Origin: Triticum aestivum
Taxonomy: Eukaryota; Streptophyta; Magnoliopsida; Poales; Poaceae
Reading direction: 5' to 3'
Length of the DNA stretch: 64,000 nucleotides
Assembly (NCBI RefSeq): GCF_018294505.1
Contig: NC_057794.1
Coordinates: 195,099,201 to 195,163,200 of the forward strand
Every line of letters starts with the position of its first letter. Within the stretch, counting starts at the first letter, position 1. This document shows, piece after piece, positions 44,768 to 57,672 of the stretch. Made by a program: the position numbers and the translations under genes. Under the pieces are notes generated by a model that saw nothing but the letters and a program-made list of their open reading frames with translations, was not told where the DNA came from and searched no databases.

Positions 44768-47693
44768 CCTGATTTGACCAACCATGCTCTGCTTTCAAGC
44801 TGGTCATATTTACTCTTAAAGCTTGTGGTATATGTTTCTAAGATGCCCCGATGAGTTGAACCTATGCCTTCCTTAATCAGGGTGAACCCGAAAGTTTTGA
44901 CGGGTCATACTCCTCTAGTAATTCACCAGGTAGGTTTTCACACTCAAATTAGTTTTAATAGAGCAGTGAATGAATGGTCATGCATTAGAGAAGTGTAAGT
45001 CGACCTTGAACCTTGTGTTCATGCCCATGAACACAATGTAGATCTTATCATTAAAGCTTCTCTTCAATTAATTATTCCCTTGGTATAAGTTCATCTTATA
45101 TCTCGGATCTGGCCTTTTGCAATCGTGGTTCCGACCATGTTCTCCTTTAAATACCATTTCTCGTGCAAGTTTAAACAGTTGTCTTCTGCAGAGCGATACC
45201 CCATTCCAACCTCAACTTTGATCTATCGTCGAGTATTACCCCCTAGAATCTCTAGATTATCACGGGACTGCATAACATCTTATGAGTTCTTCATCAACTA
45301 TTATTTCTCACCGATTCCAATTTTTCATAGGTTCTGAGTTGTTAGTCGCTCAAGAACACCGATATGTGAATCGATTCTGCCTTCCGATTCGATAACTCTA
45401 AGTAATTTCCATGGCTTATAAGTTTAATAATTCTTCAAGTCATTCCTAGCCTGATCGGCTATATCATTATCGTGCTAACTTTTAACTGTGCTATCTGGTC
45501 CTTCTTCCCGGAGCACAATTTTTGACGATAAGCTAAGCTTACGTTGATCTTCCTCGTCATAGCATTTCGCCTTGAATGTCAAGCTTGATTTCGAGTTTGT
45601 GTTGTACCCGTGGTTCCAATAACCTTGTGCTTCATCATTCCTTTGACTTGTTGTCATCGCCAGTCGATTACATCTTCATGAAATCTCTCGACAAATTTGT
45701 CGTGATCATCATCAACATTCTGAGCTCTTCCAGGATATCAATCGACTCCATGATGAGAAATATGATCCTTGCCCCTTGATGATTGTGTTATCATCAACAA
45801 CATTATTGCCTTCCCTCCAACACAAACTTGTTCATGTTATGGAGCTCCTTGCTATCCAGCTTATGTTATGTTCTACCTTGTAGTATTGTCGTCTTTTATG
45901 TCAAGAATGTAGCGAGAATTTCATCACCTAATAAGAATTCTTGATACAAGTTATACTTCTCGCCATCTCTGTTCATTCCTTGATCACCGTGTTGTATCTA
46001 ACCGGAAAACTGACAATTGAACTATGACATCCAAATTCAAAACTTCTAGCAACCCTATTACTTTGAAGTTAATGGTCGACAGTTCATTCTTAGACTATTG
46101 GTAATTGTATCACCATTCTAACATTGATCGTGCTACCAAGCCCATATTTCGGGTGCATCTTTCAACCAATTTTTAAATATGTGTGTTTCCTCAAGTATAC
46201 ATCATTATATCATTTGATCTGCCAATTGTTATCTCCTTGTTCACATAATTGTGTAAATCCATCTTTTTGGAAATCTTGATGAGTTGTCGCTGAGTCCATC
46301 AGCCACCTCCTCATCCTCTCCTTAGTTTAATGATGAACTCTTGTTTCGGTACTCGCTCCCATAGTTCATTTCCTGAGAATCATACATTGTTGTATCGTCA
46401 ATTTGTGTTGCACCTTTTCTTCTCCGGCATCCTAAGTCTAAGGTATCATGACACCAATTCGATTTGAACCTCGGTCAGATATGATGGTTGGAACATATTT
46501 TCCAAGAGTTGTAACATTGGTCTTTATATCACTCGGTAAGGTGATGTCATGCCTAGCACACCTGACCGGAGGACCTATTGTTATAGTTTCCTTTTTAGCA
46601 AGGCTAACCATTCTTCCCTGAGGAACTTGTAAGACTTATTCTATCAGTTGTTCCTGATGAATCCTTTGTGTATCCAAGTCCGACCTTTGCTTGATGACCA
46701 TGTCAATGCTATCTCGAAGCATGTCCATGGTACTCCGATTTTCAACAAGAACATTTGAAGCCCAATGCTAAATGTTTCCTGCTCGATTATCCAAACACCG
46801 TTGTATGCGTAATATCATGAAAATTCTCTCCCCTACATAAAGAGTTTACTACATTATATCCTATCATGGATATCATGCTCTGCTTGTCCTTCCGAAGGAT
46901 ATACCCTTGAAATATGTGTTTAAACACATTTTCCTTTCCATTGTTCTATTTAATCTGATAATCATATTTTCCTTTCCAATTGTTGGGTTAACGTTTCTGG
47001 TGATCTATATGATCTAAGCCGTAATATTCTCCTGCTTATGTAAACACCTCGATGTACAATTCTGTCAGCAAGACCCTGTTACTATTGTTGATGACATTCT
47101 GATAGCCACCGATGGATGAGAACTTTGCCTATTGGTCCGCCTCGTTCAACGTGCAGGAACATGGTTCTCTTTGTCCCTCGTCCTTGGTACCAATGTTGTT
47201 GCCGACATAACTGACAGGCTATCCTCTGACATGCCTTGCTTACATGATCACGCAAGACGTCACCGTCCTTCCTACTTTTAACCAACATGGTGGGCCCATA
47301 ACCCATAGTTCCACAGGATCAAAACCTAACTCTTCTGTACATTCCTGTCTTCCAAAAAATTTCCTCACGCTTGCCTTAGTATGTAATTCACAAGCCACCT
47401 TTTTGTGATCTGTTCTGCTATCAGATGCAATACTTATTCTTGATGCTCTGAACCCCTTTCACACTCTGTTTCAGACATCGAACGATTGTCCATCCGCTTG
47501 AAGCTTCTTATTGCACATTCTAGCCTTGCTCTCGATGACTTCCTTGAATTTCAACTCAAGAGATGCCTCGGTGCCACGTTTGCAAGATAGCCCTTAGGTA
47601 CCTATCTTGTGTTGAGCCCCGTCCTTCCCTAGTCTTTCTCCCTTAGTCCACCCCTTAAATCTCAGGACGAGATTTCTTGTAGTGCAGGAGAAT
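44768..47693 (+). pseudogene. Element F internal region: eroded chromovirus-type pol
   Basis: Several segments parallel the interior of element D: 45870-46010 with 39230-39390, and 46160-46290 with 39990-40100, the RT region after the YHQI block. Near 47550 is EFQLKRCLG, the worn integrase tail motif. The end reads 'ctcaggacgagatttcttg' and then a purine-rich tract just before the 3' LTR at 47694. No open frame of note remains. The 5' part of F and its 5' LTR are absent, cut at about 44768. Confidence 0.55.
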
Positions 47694-48612
47694 TGTGACG
47701 CCCGGATAATTAAGCTACAGTAATCCCCCATTAATGGTGCCATGTCATCACATTACTGTTGCTAATCCTCGCATGATCCAAAACATAATTCGATTCAAGT
47801 TCAAATTAAAGTCCAAAATTCAAATTTCTCAAACCTGCAAAATAAAATGTTCAAAGTGTGGCAAATATTTCATAACCAATTATGGTGTTGTCCGAACATT
47901 TCTGTAAAAGTATTTAAATGCTCTTTTCTGAATAAAACAGTGCCAAAATAGCAATATCTATCCCATTTATAATTAATACAAATCCAAATGAAATCATCTT
48001 GCCATCAAACCTTTTTCTGGCAGTGCTAAATATTGCATGTAATTTATCGAGCCAAGTCTCATATTTTACAAATGTGAATGCGTGGTCTAACAATTTGCAA
48101 AACAATGTAGAAATAAAAGAAACAGAGAAGAAACATAAGGGAACACCTAAACCTATTGGGCCACTTGGCAGCCATCCATGGCTCCTTGCCGTGGTGGCAG
48201 CCATCGGCCGGCTCTGCCCTCGCCTACAAGACCACGTTCGTCCGCCCCTCTAACCCTAGATCCCTATTTCTCCTTCTCCCTGCTCCCTCTCCTCAATCTG
48301 GAAGGACCCAAACCGCCGTTGCCATGGAGACCCTTGCCCGCATGGCCACCGTCGCCCCCTTGCCATTAGAGGCTATCCAGCGGAAGCGCCGTTGTCGACT
48401 ACATCATCTTGGAGGAGTCGTTCAAGCTAGAGATCCCCGCGGTGCCCGATCCGTCCTCGTCCTCCCCATTCCCCGCCGCTGTGTCGCGTCTCCGTCTCCT
48501 CCCCGACCGGCCTCGTCGAGCCTCGCCGCCCCTATTCCCCTGCTCATGGGCAAGCTCACCCTCCCCTCCTTCATTCGCCTTTCTTCCACTCATCGTAAAC
48601 GCCATAGGTCGC
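47694..48612 (+). repeat. Element F 3' LTR, left part (before element C)
   Basis: It begins TGTGACGCCCGGATAATTAA right after a purine-rich tract (GTGCAGGAGAAT). It is interrupted at 48613 by element C and continues at 61499. The ORFs at 48156-48753 are GC-rich LTR frames. Confidence 0.65.
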
Positions 48613-49092
48613 TGTCGGTGTCAAAACCGGCGGATCTCGGGTAGGGGGTCCCGAACTGTGCATCTAAGGCGGATGGTAACAGGAGGCCGAGGACACGATG
48701 TTTACCCAGGTTCGGGCCCTCTTCATGGAGGTAATACCCTACGTCCTGCTTGATTATTCTTGATAATATGAGTAGTACGAGAGTTGATCTACCATGAGAT
48801 CAAAGAGGCTAAACCCTAGAAGCTAGCCTATGCTATGATTGTTCTTGGTCCTACGGACTAACCCCTCCGGTTTATATAGACACCGGAGGGGGCTAGGGTT
48901 ACACAGAGTCGGTTACAAGGAAGGAGATCTATATATCCATATTGCCAAGCTTGCCAAGCTTGCCTTCCACGCCAAGGAGAGTCCCATCCGGACACGGGAC
49001 GAAGTCTTCAATCTTGTATCTTCATAGTCCAACAGTCCGGCCAAAGGATATAATCCGGCTGTCCGGATACCCCCTAATCCAGGACTCCCTCA
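48613..49092 (-). repeat. Element C 3' LTR (left), 480 bp
   Basis: On the minus strand it begins TGAGGGAGTCCTGGATTAGG and ends TTTTGACACCGACA. The TATA box is at 48871-48880 (minus TCTATATAAA). A 'ccaagcttg' unit is doubled near 48945-48962, making it 9 bp longer than its partner. Confidence 0.92.
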
Positions 49093-49523
49093 ATAGCCCC
49101 TGAACCAGGCTTCAATGACGATGAGTCCGGCGTGCAGATTGTCTTCGGCATTGCAAGGCGGGTTCCTTCTCCGAATACTTCATAGAAGATTTTGAACACG
49201 AGGATTGTGTCCGACTCTGCAAAATAAGTTCCACATACAACCATAGAGAATAATATTTTCACAAATTTAATCTGCCGACGCATTCCGCAGTGTGACATCA
49301 CACCCCAGCCAGGTCACCATTCAAATCGTTTTTCACAACCAACCTTAGTGTGTTTCGCGAGGCGGTTTCCTTGGCACGTCTGGTCAAAGCAGAGATCATG
49401 TCCCCTTATTACGGGATTCCCATCAATACGGACGTGGGTAACCGAACCACGCCATCAATTACTGTTCTTGGGGGATAAGCGAGTTTTACCAGGCTGGTGG
49501 GGGTACATAGTTTTGTCTGCCCT

Positions 49524-49530
49524 TATAAAG
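49524..49530 (+). promoter_or_regulatory. Candidate TATA box for the element C antisense gene
   Basis: TATAAAG lies in 'gcccttataaaggtataag', 114 bp upstream of the ATG at 49644 and just inside the element. Element B has a similarly placed box. Confidence 0.45.
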
Positions 49531-52500
49531 GTATAAGGGTTCACCTTTTTCTACCCACGCCTTCTTCCTCCTTGCTCATCCATTCTCGCGCACTCGAGCT
49601 CCAGCGCCCAAGTCCACATCCTTCTCCTCAACCCTCTCTAAACATGTCCGGAGCAGGAGGCAAGTGGATGGTCTCCAACATTGCGGAGGGAGACATCAAA
49701 AAGCTACGCAGGGCCGGATACTTAGCCGCGGATATTGCGCACCGGCTGCCAGCCACGGGGCAGATCGTCCCTACCCCGGAACCTTACGAAAGGGTGGTTT
49801 TCCTCACACACTTCATCCGCGGACTGGGGTTTCCCCTCCATAAATTCGTCCGCGGCCTTATGTTCTATTATGGGCTAGACTTCCATGATCTAGCTTTGCA
49901 TTTCATCCTCAACATCTCGGTGTTCATCATCGTGTGCGAGGCTTTCCTTCGTGTCCCGCCCCACTTCGACCTGTGGCTGAAGACCTTCACTGTCAAACCG
50001 AAGGTATTAAGCAGCCAACAAGCGGAATGCAGCAGAGCCATGGTGGGCAAAATGCCCAATGTTACATGGCTCGAGGGCTCCTATGTGGAGACCATAAAGG
50101 GGTGGCAATCGGGGGGTTCTACATCACCGAGCCACGCAACACCAACTAGGTGGCAGCCCCCGAGTTTCAATCCGAAATCCCCACGCGGCTCACTTCCTGG
50201 AAGGAGAAGGGCCTGTCCTGGGGCTCGTCGGTGGAGCTGGACGAACTCCAGAAGTGTATCCGGAACATGATAGGCAAGAAACTCAAGCTTGTCAACATAG
50301 TCCAGGTCATGCTCTTCCGCCGGATCCTCCCGTGTCAACAACGGGCTTTCAACTTATGGGAGTTCGACCCGGCCCAGCACCAGACTCTACGCAAGCTCTT
50401 CAACACGATGCATAAGGACGCCTGGAAGGTGCTGTTCAAGGGCGCCAAGGTCCCCCCTCCCCTTACCGAGGACCGCGGGCTAAGCGCGACGCGCCCTGTG
50501 CATCCGGTAAGTTATGTACATCTCGTAGGGTATTTATTTTCCATAGTTTAACCATGTGCGGGGTCTGAGCTCACACGCCTTTGACAGGACTGGGTGGAGA
50601 CATCGGAGCAGATTGACTGTCTGGCCCCTCTGCCCGAAGACCCTGCAGACGCTCTCCTAACGGAGATGCGGACTCTGGCTCCTTATGAGGTGTCGGAGAA
50701 GAAGATCAAGAAGAATGCCACGAGAACCCGAAATTGTTCCCGGCGTCAGGTGGTATCGGACTCATCGTCCGATAACTCCGAGACGCACTCCTCCGTGAAA
50801 ACGAGGAGGAGGAAGATGACGGTTCTCCCCCTCAGCCGGGGGAGACAGGAAAAGGAAGGCCGCCCCAACCGGGGAGGCCGGAGGGTCCAAAAAGGGAAGG
50901 ACTCTCCTTCCGGACTGTTCCACCACCGCCACCGACAGCGAAGAAGAGTGGTTACTCAGGGCCAAGCCCCTGGCAAAGTTGTAAGTATTCGGATACCAGA
51001 GTAACTCATAGCATACTTTTATTGCACTGCTTCTCCTAACGTCGAATATGATCATGCAGTCCGCCCCGAGCCTGCGTCGACGTATCCTCGTCGGATGGTT
51101 CCTTGGACTCGTCGGATATGAATAGTGAGTCACTTCCAACCGCCTCCTCTCCTCGCCCTACGGACAATGTCGAGGTATTGTCTCAAGGGGCATCGAACCG
51201 AGGGGAGGTAGTCCTGGAGGCGCCTCAAGGCGACCTTCTGGACTCCAGGCGCAAAGGGAGCAGGACTCCCAAGGGCTCCAAGTTCGGCCCTCAGCCGAAC
51301 ACTGCGCCGGAACCTCCGGTGGTTCCGGACTCCAGCAGGTGGCCCCCTGCCAAGAGGAGCAAGCCGCCTGTGCCGGTGACCTCTGTCTATCCAGAGACAC
51401 CGGACAACCTGCTGGGAGCGCTTCACGGCACTTCCATCAACGAAGAGCACCGCACTGTTATGAGTGCAGTGATCAAGAAGGTTCAGCCACCAAGAGCGGA
51501 CTGACTGAAGCATGTGCCAGCCTTCTAACAGGCTTTGAGGTAAGTATTTAAAATATAGGAAAATATTACCGCATAGACAGTAGCCCCTGATGCTCTGTTT
51601 GGTGTTCACAAAGAAAAGCCAAATAGAGGATCAAATAATATCTACAGGAGTCTAATACAAGTATGTCTATATGCGTATGCAGGCTTCACTGCTGACCTCG
51701 GCCGCACTGACTGCAGAGGTCGCTGCACTGAAGCAGAACGTCGAGCGGTCCGAGAACAAACTCGGCCTTGCCAAGAGGAAGCTCGAGGAGAACAAAGGTA
51801 AGTAATATCTTGTCTATATATATATACTAGACCATCCCTCGGTCGATCGACCAGGGTGAGGAATTACTTATTCTTCATCCTGGGTATTAAATAGACCTAT
51901 ATATGGAAATACATGTCACAAAGTAGTCAAGTGTATAGAATCACATGCACACCGAAGCATAAAGAGGGAGACGATTTGATAACCTACGACATCAACAGAA
52001 TAAAAAGAATGCCATCGACATAAAGATAAATGTAAAAGGAAAAGCATTTATCTCTAATTTACCAGGAAACTAATAGTTGGATGCACTTAAAGAAGGCAAT
52101 CTTAGGAACACTTCGGTTCAGAAAAGCAAGTCAGGAGCACAACTTAATTATCTCTACTCTCATATTTAACTCCGGCTCCAGCTTATCAGTTTAGAAAAGC
52201 AAGTCAGCACAACTCAATTACATGTACTCTCATATGTAATTCCAGGAACACATCAGTTTAGAAAAGTAATAGATATAATAGCATGGTTGAAGATGCCACT
52301 CATACTTGCAACTCGTAATTTCTGAGGCAACACAAATACATGAACAAACTAAAACATTGAGCAAGCTAATGAGTTAGAATAGAGAGGATAAAAGTGAATC
52401 ACAAAAAGGTATCAATATGAGATAAATATGAGAAGCAAAACAGCAGTTGTGTCAAGGGTTTGATTAGTGGGTCAGCAGGTCTGTCACCCGGTCTGTGGTG

Positions 52501-52639
52501 CAGTGCAGGACCAAGAACAGGACCGTCACCTTCTTCATGATATTATATCAAACTAATAAAATAATAAGGATAGCTCAGGGCTGGAGAGACGTAGTCTAGA
52601 GCAAAGGAGGTGGATACATAGCTTTGTGCTGAGCATCAC

Positions 52640-52770
52640 CAATGCACATACTAATGGCGCCGTCTCTGGAGCTAGCAGCAGATTATCAAATATTGGCACA
52701 ACAAGCCGCAGTACCAGCCTTCGAGCTCCTCAGTGAAGAGAATCATACTGGATATTGTTCTTATCTTTCT
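52640..52770. other. Possible captured exon in the Helitron, unrecognised
   Basis: This is a GC-rich patch inside AT-rich Helitron DNA. The plus frame reads PSLELAADYQILAQQAAVP then AFELLSEENHTG, which looks protein-like (balanced, helical), but no family was recognised and the edges are not clear splice sites. Confidence 0.25.
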
Positions 52771-54289
52771 AAAAAAGGTAAAAAACTGATTGAATTTAGT
52801 CTGATGTTTCTTCCAGTTTTAGTTATATTGTCACTGTGATCATGCAGATGCAATTCAAACCTTAGAAATATTCAGTAAACTACTGTACTGAAAATGAAGT
52901 AGCTGTCATCTTTTTAGTACCTAATTAAGAATCTCCAACCTTAGGTACATATCATGCCATCGATCAACATAGCAAAGATCAACCATGTCACTTGTAGAAA
53001 TTATGCCAACACTGCAAAGAGTAGAGCTTTCTCCTCATATCCCTAAAGAAGTGAATAATAAGAAAATCAAACTTTCTGTAAAAAGCACACTGAGATAAGC
53101 AAATCAGAGGCAATATGCACCATACCCTGAGGAGCCAAGTGTCATTTGTGTGGATGAATAGAGCACAACAATTTTGTCCTAGTTGATTTGAACATTCAAT
53201 AGCATAGCACCAGAGCAGCAAAAATATTAGTAATCAGTAGCACGGGTAAGAGGAGGGTGTGGTAATTATACTTGCAGAATGGGCATTGTGTCATTCGAAA
53301 TTGCTAAAACTGCAAAAAGAGTAACAAATATAGAGATGTTACTACTCGATTTTTCAAGCGGTCAAACTTTGTAAACATTGGTCATCATACATCAAATATA
53401 ACTATAATAGGGTAATGAGAAAGGAAAGGGTACACAGGTATATTTGTGCAGAATGGACATGGCATATTCACCTTTATTCTATTTTTATTTATTTTAAAGT
53501 GTTGCTATTCCGGTTTTGCTATTGCGTTAAAAAGTAAGCAAAGCTTATGGCTAGATTTGAATTCTCTGCTCATAAATATTGATTTTGTAGCTATTGCTCA
53601 ATTAATTGACACAATGTGGCTACTCGCAAAAAGAATTATGTCCACAATGATTAGAACACATGCTTTGAAGAGGACCCTACCAACATGATACATCTATAAA
53701 TAGCAAGACTACTTTGATAATCAAAAGGTAGGATTGTGCCTACATAAAACCCATCGGTTCTGAGGTATGTTTTTAACCCCATTTTTTCTGACAAAAGGTT
53801 GAGCACTTCATAAAGCTTCTACACTATCCGCAGTCATATAGTGAGCTATGTGAGTCAACAAATTACTACAGTGACATTATTATAATAGTAAAGCATATGT
53901 TATTTATTTAGCAGAAACAATATGTCATACCCTGCAGAAAAATGTAGTTTGTTTGGTGCATCTGCTGAAGGCTTGATATCATATATGCCACTGGAGGAGC
54001 AAAAGGACAAAGCATCAGCAGCTGCAATACGTAATACAAAAGAAAAGAGCACTCAATTTAATGACCATACAATAATACATATATACGATCTATATAAGAA
54101 ACAAACCAACTTTAATCTGGAACACAAAAGGCCACTTAGTTTCAGATAAGATTCTCTTAACAAAATAACCCAACCGTAACATGCAACAGAAAATAGCACA
54201 ACCTCATCTTTATATAAGACGTGGAAACAACCACTGCAGACCACGCATAGCTAACCCGAGGCTAATGTGAGGCGTAGAACATACGGCAA

Positions 54290-55500
54290 CACACATGCAT
54301 TTCATCGAGGAGCACACGCGCATTTCGTCAAACACCTCACAGACAAGCACCCATAGAGAAGTAGAGGAGCCGTGCACTAACCTCGACGGCAAGGACAGAA
54401 CGACCCAAGCTCCTACACCAGAGACAAGACGAAGGCAAGGAAACTGCACACGAAGGGAAGAAACGGAAGAGGGCGAGATCAGCAAACCGAAGGAAGAATA
54501 GAAGGGAAGAACACGAGAAGAGCAGGAGGAACCTCAACCGTCAGCACCCATGGAGCAAAGCACGGCCATCGCAATAGCCCGCAGTGCAGCATGGTCGAAG
54601 GGGGCGAAGCGAGCCGGCGAGGAGAGGGCGCAGTAGTGCGGCAGGGAGGAAGACAGCAGACGGACGAAGCAAGCGGGCAGAAAGAGGCAACAGAAGAGGA
54701 AAGGGGAAACCGAAGAGAAAAGGATCCTCTGTCCACTATGATGGCACGTGCAAACCTTACACACCACCATCGAGACCCACGATACGAAGCTCGACATGCG
54801 GCCTGCGTGTGCCCATAGCCCGCCGTCAAAGAGAGCAGCGAACCTGCAGGCTACGTACCGGCGAATGCATGAGTCGCGCACGTCTCGCGTAGGGCCCACC
54901 ATGCAGTGCACGCACGTCCACTGCCCCCCTGCGTGCGTAGGCCATAGCCACAGTAATGAGCTCAAGCTATCAGGAAGCCATTTTTCGAAGTTCACTACGC
55001 CGATGCACGGCAGACGACACTAATGAGCGGGACCTGAAGGGAATAGGGGCCATCAGTCAGACGGAGAAAGAGGCAGCAACGGTCACCGAAGACCTGCAGC
55101 AAAAGAAAGGCGGCGGTACAACGAGGGTCCCGACCAGGATGCACGCCCCTCTCTCCAAACGCGGGACGCGACGGAACGCACACGAAAAAAACACAACAGT
55201 AGACAGACGGGTGGGACCATAAGAAAGACAGGCCCACCTGCAGCGGCTCCATCCACCGAGCTAGAGAAGCGAACCGCAAATGCAACATCAATGACTCGAG
55301 GCAGGAAAACCGCACGACGCCCACGACGTATGCATGCGGCGCGTCAGGGGTGGTCGCCCGCGACCAAGAAACAACTGACCCAACAAATAGCACACAAGGC
55401 TGATCCCACAGGTCATCGCCCCAACGAATTCACCAGAAGGTAAAAACGAAGAATGAAATTTCCAACAAAGATCCAACGTCAACCAAGCCAAGAAAGATAA
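54290..55500. other. GC-rich, purine-biased block inside the Helitron, unrecognised
   Basis: The plus strand is rich in A/G/C with frequent 'gaag', 'cgac' and 'acgc'. Open frames on both strands reach about 150 codons (54534-54995 minus; 54995-55393 minus), but none shows a recognisable domain, and compositional bias explains them. It could be captured promoter or leader DNA of a gene. Confidence 0.3.
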
Positions 55501-56457
55501 GTTTGACCATCATCCAACTGACGAAATCGACGCAAATCGAGGGACCTTCGTGGAGACGAGTTGCTAGCCTCATTATATGTTAAAATATAAGAAAGATGTG
55601 GTTGCAAAATGATAGGATCATCATGGATGTGCCAGGGGCCACGACCGAAGTGGCAACCCTGAAGCGAGCGCTGTCCGAGGCCGAAAACAAAGCGGCCAAG
55701 GAGCACACCGAGCAGGAAAAACAAGAGGCACGGGTGGGCGAGGTGCAGCAAGAGCTCCAGGCTCTCGTGAAGAAGCACGAGACTTTGGAGCTTGACTCGA
55801 AGATGCGAGAGTCCGATCTTGCCGCGGCCCTCGAGAGAACAAAGCATGCCAAGGCTGAAGCCCAAAAGGCCCTCCAGGAAATTGAGGCGATGAGGAAGAT
55901 AGCAGCGGGTAAGGCGTTCATTATGCAAAGCAAGCATGTGAAAGTAAATTACTTGTTACTTACCCGAGTCCGGAGCTCTCCAGGAGCATTCACAGATTTG
56001 CCCCGCAGCGTGTCGGATGCCGCAAAGTACTACCAGGCCGAGGAGGGAAGCTCGACGGAGAAGTTTTTCTGGTCTCGGTATACTGGGACTGAACACCCGA
56101 TGCCTGTGAGCGACCAGCTGAAGCAACCGGTCGAGCTGCACAAGGAGGCCGAACAGGCCATGAGGGGCCTTATAGTCCGGATGTGGCCTGGCAATTCCCT
56201 TCCCAACAGCTACTTTTGGCCTGGTGAGGCGGCTTGTGGATGCCTGCCCATGGCTGGAAGTCATAAAGCGGTCCGTTTGCATCGAAGGTGCATGCTGGGC
56301 TTTTGCCCGTGTGAAGCTGCACTGGGCCAAGATGGATGCCGAGAAGCTGGTGAAGGAGGGGCCTCTGCAGGGCAAGGAGCATCGCCACCCTGAAATGTAT
56401 TATGAGGGTGTCCTGAAGGTGCCCGTCTTGTGGCGGACGAGTGTGCGAAGGATGTAA

Positions 56458-57672
56458 CTTTTGAATGAACTTGCTCGTGTGATCCTGTATTATGAAAACT
56501 TGTTCATGTGCGCTATGCAACGCTTGTTTGAATTTAAAATATTACCTTCTGTGTGGCTGTTTATCAAATCTGAGAGATGGCCAACCGTCGGCTTCTGCCA
56601 CCATGCCACGAGTGTTGGGGTGTTCAGGATATATCTGAGCACTCTTTTTCCCATTGTTGGGTCCTTCGAGGGAGGTGCTCCGCACAACGAACAAGGCAAT
56701 CGGATTGTAATGCTTTATCACTCTAACTTAGCCATAGAAGTCTACAATTTTAAATTTTGGCGAAGCCCCTAGTATTCGGAAGGCCGAATTCGGGGCGCTA
56801 TACACACCTAAGCCGGACAAAGCCAACTCCTCGCCCTAAGCGGCATAAGTCTTTAAGGACTTGAGACCTCCCGAATAGCGACCAGCTCTCGCCTTATCAT
56901 GCCAGTCAGTTTTAGCTTTCTCTACTGAGGTGCTTGCCCAGATGAACCGGGGCACAATCGCAGTAGTTCTCCCAGTGCTACCTTAGCCTATATAGGGGAA
57001 AGTAAGGTACCAAAACATGGGAGCCGGGCAAACCAAACTATTGACCAAAGACATGATTCGGAGTTGATGAATATAATGCTATAAGTTCGGGGTGACCCAC
57101 TGTCGAAAGTGGTCGGACTTCTCACGCCGTATTATGGGGTATGCTTAAGCCCCTGGCTTATTGGCCGTACCAGAGTGTACGGGTGCTGAATGTGATGAAT
57201 GAAAATATATATAAAAAAGAATAGAGAATGCGGCAATAGTCTAGTGCTATGCATTGTTTATTCAAAAAGGTGCGTGGATGTAGAATGATACAAGTAGTGT
57301 GCTAAGCAAAAAAGTAGGACTATTTGACATGTCCCCTCCAAGGGCAAGCTGAGGAATGGTATTTAAAGTAGGTATTCACTCGTTATCAGAGACCACCTGG
57401 GAGTTCCATGGTGCGACGTAGCTTTCTGCCTCCTTGGTTGTTGTATCGTGTGTCCGGCAATTGTACTGCCGGACGGGGTTTCCAGAGAGTAAAGTCCTGA
57501 AAGAGAGAAAAAATAACAGCGGGAAGCCCCTAGTGCGGTTGAGCCGCGTTTTGGGGCGTGCCGTAGTCGTGCCCCCACCCCCCACCTATGCCCATGGTAT
57601 TTTCAATGCGTAATTATGTATGTGTGGCACGGATTTTGCCGTATGGCTGGGACTGGGGTGGGGGCCGCATTG
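56458..57672. other. Element C spacer where RT and integrase are missing
   Basis: No RT, RNase H or integrase motif appears on either strand. In a full Gypsy element the rest of pol would lie here on the minus strand, so this marks the deletion or the non-autonomous structure. Confidence 0.65.

Larger units (their letters stand above)
51827..55596 (-). mobile_element. Helitron-like element inside an intron of the element C antisense gene
   Basis: The left end reads A|CTAG then GACCATCCCTCGGTCGATCGACCAGGG. On the minus strand this is a strong hairpin (CCCTGGTCGATCGACCGAGGG) followed by ATGGT and CTAG|T, a textbook Helitron 3' end. The proposed right end, minus A|TCTTTCTTATATTTTA at 55596, leaves a normal ~70-bp intron when removed (gtaagtaat ... 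gtgccag). That supports it, but the end is by inference. The interior has no RepHel gene. The 52640-52760 piece and the GC-rich 54300-55500 piece may be captured exons; neither was recognised. Confidence 0.6.
49644..56457 (+). pseudogene. Element C antisense gene, multi-exon: gypsy-type accessory protein with coiled coil
   Basis: The ATG at 49644 opens MSGAGGKWMVSNIAEGDIKK. Exon 1 (49644-50506) carries the 'putative gypsy type transposon' domain: ERVVFLTHFIRGLGFPLHKFVRGLMFYYGLDFHDL ... VCEAFLRVPPHFDLW. Further exons are 50588-50980 (Ser/Glu/Lys-rich), 51060-51539, 51683-51797, 55636-55943 and a last part from about 55985 to 56457, with GTAAGT donors and CAG acceptors. The 51797/55636 junction keeps frame (EENK to GATTEV) within a coiled coil. 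The C-terminal helical domain includes KYYQAEEGSSTEKFF and PNSYF ... LVRRLVDACPWLE, ending at TAA 56455. Lesions are a frameshift near 50108, TAG (probably for Trp) near 50148, and frameshifts in exons 2-3 and near 56215. It runs opposite to gag. The function is unknown. Confidence 0.75.

Noticed and set aside
48156..48753. 162- and 114-codon ORFs
   Set aside because: They are overlapping frames in the GC-rich part of the F LTR that run into the element C LTR.
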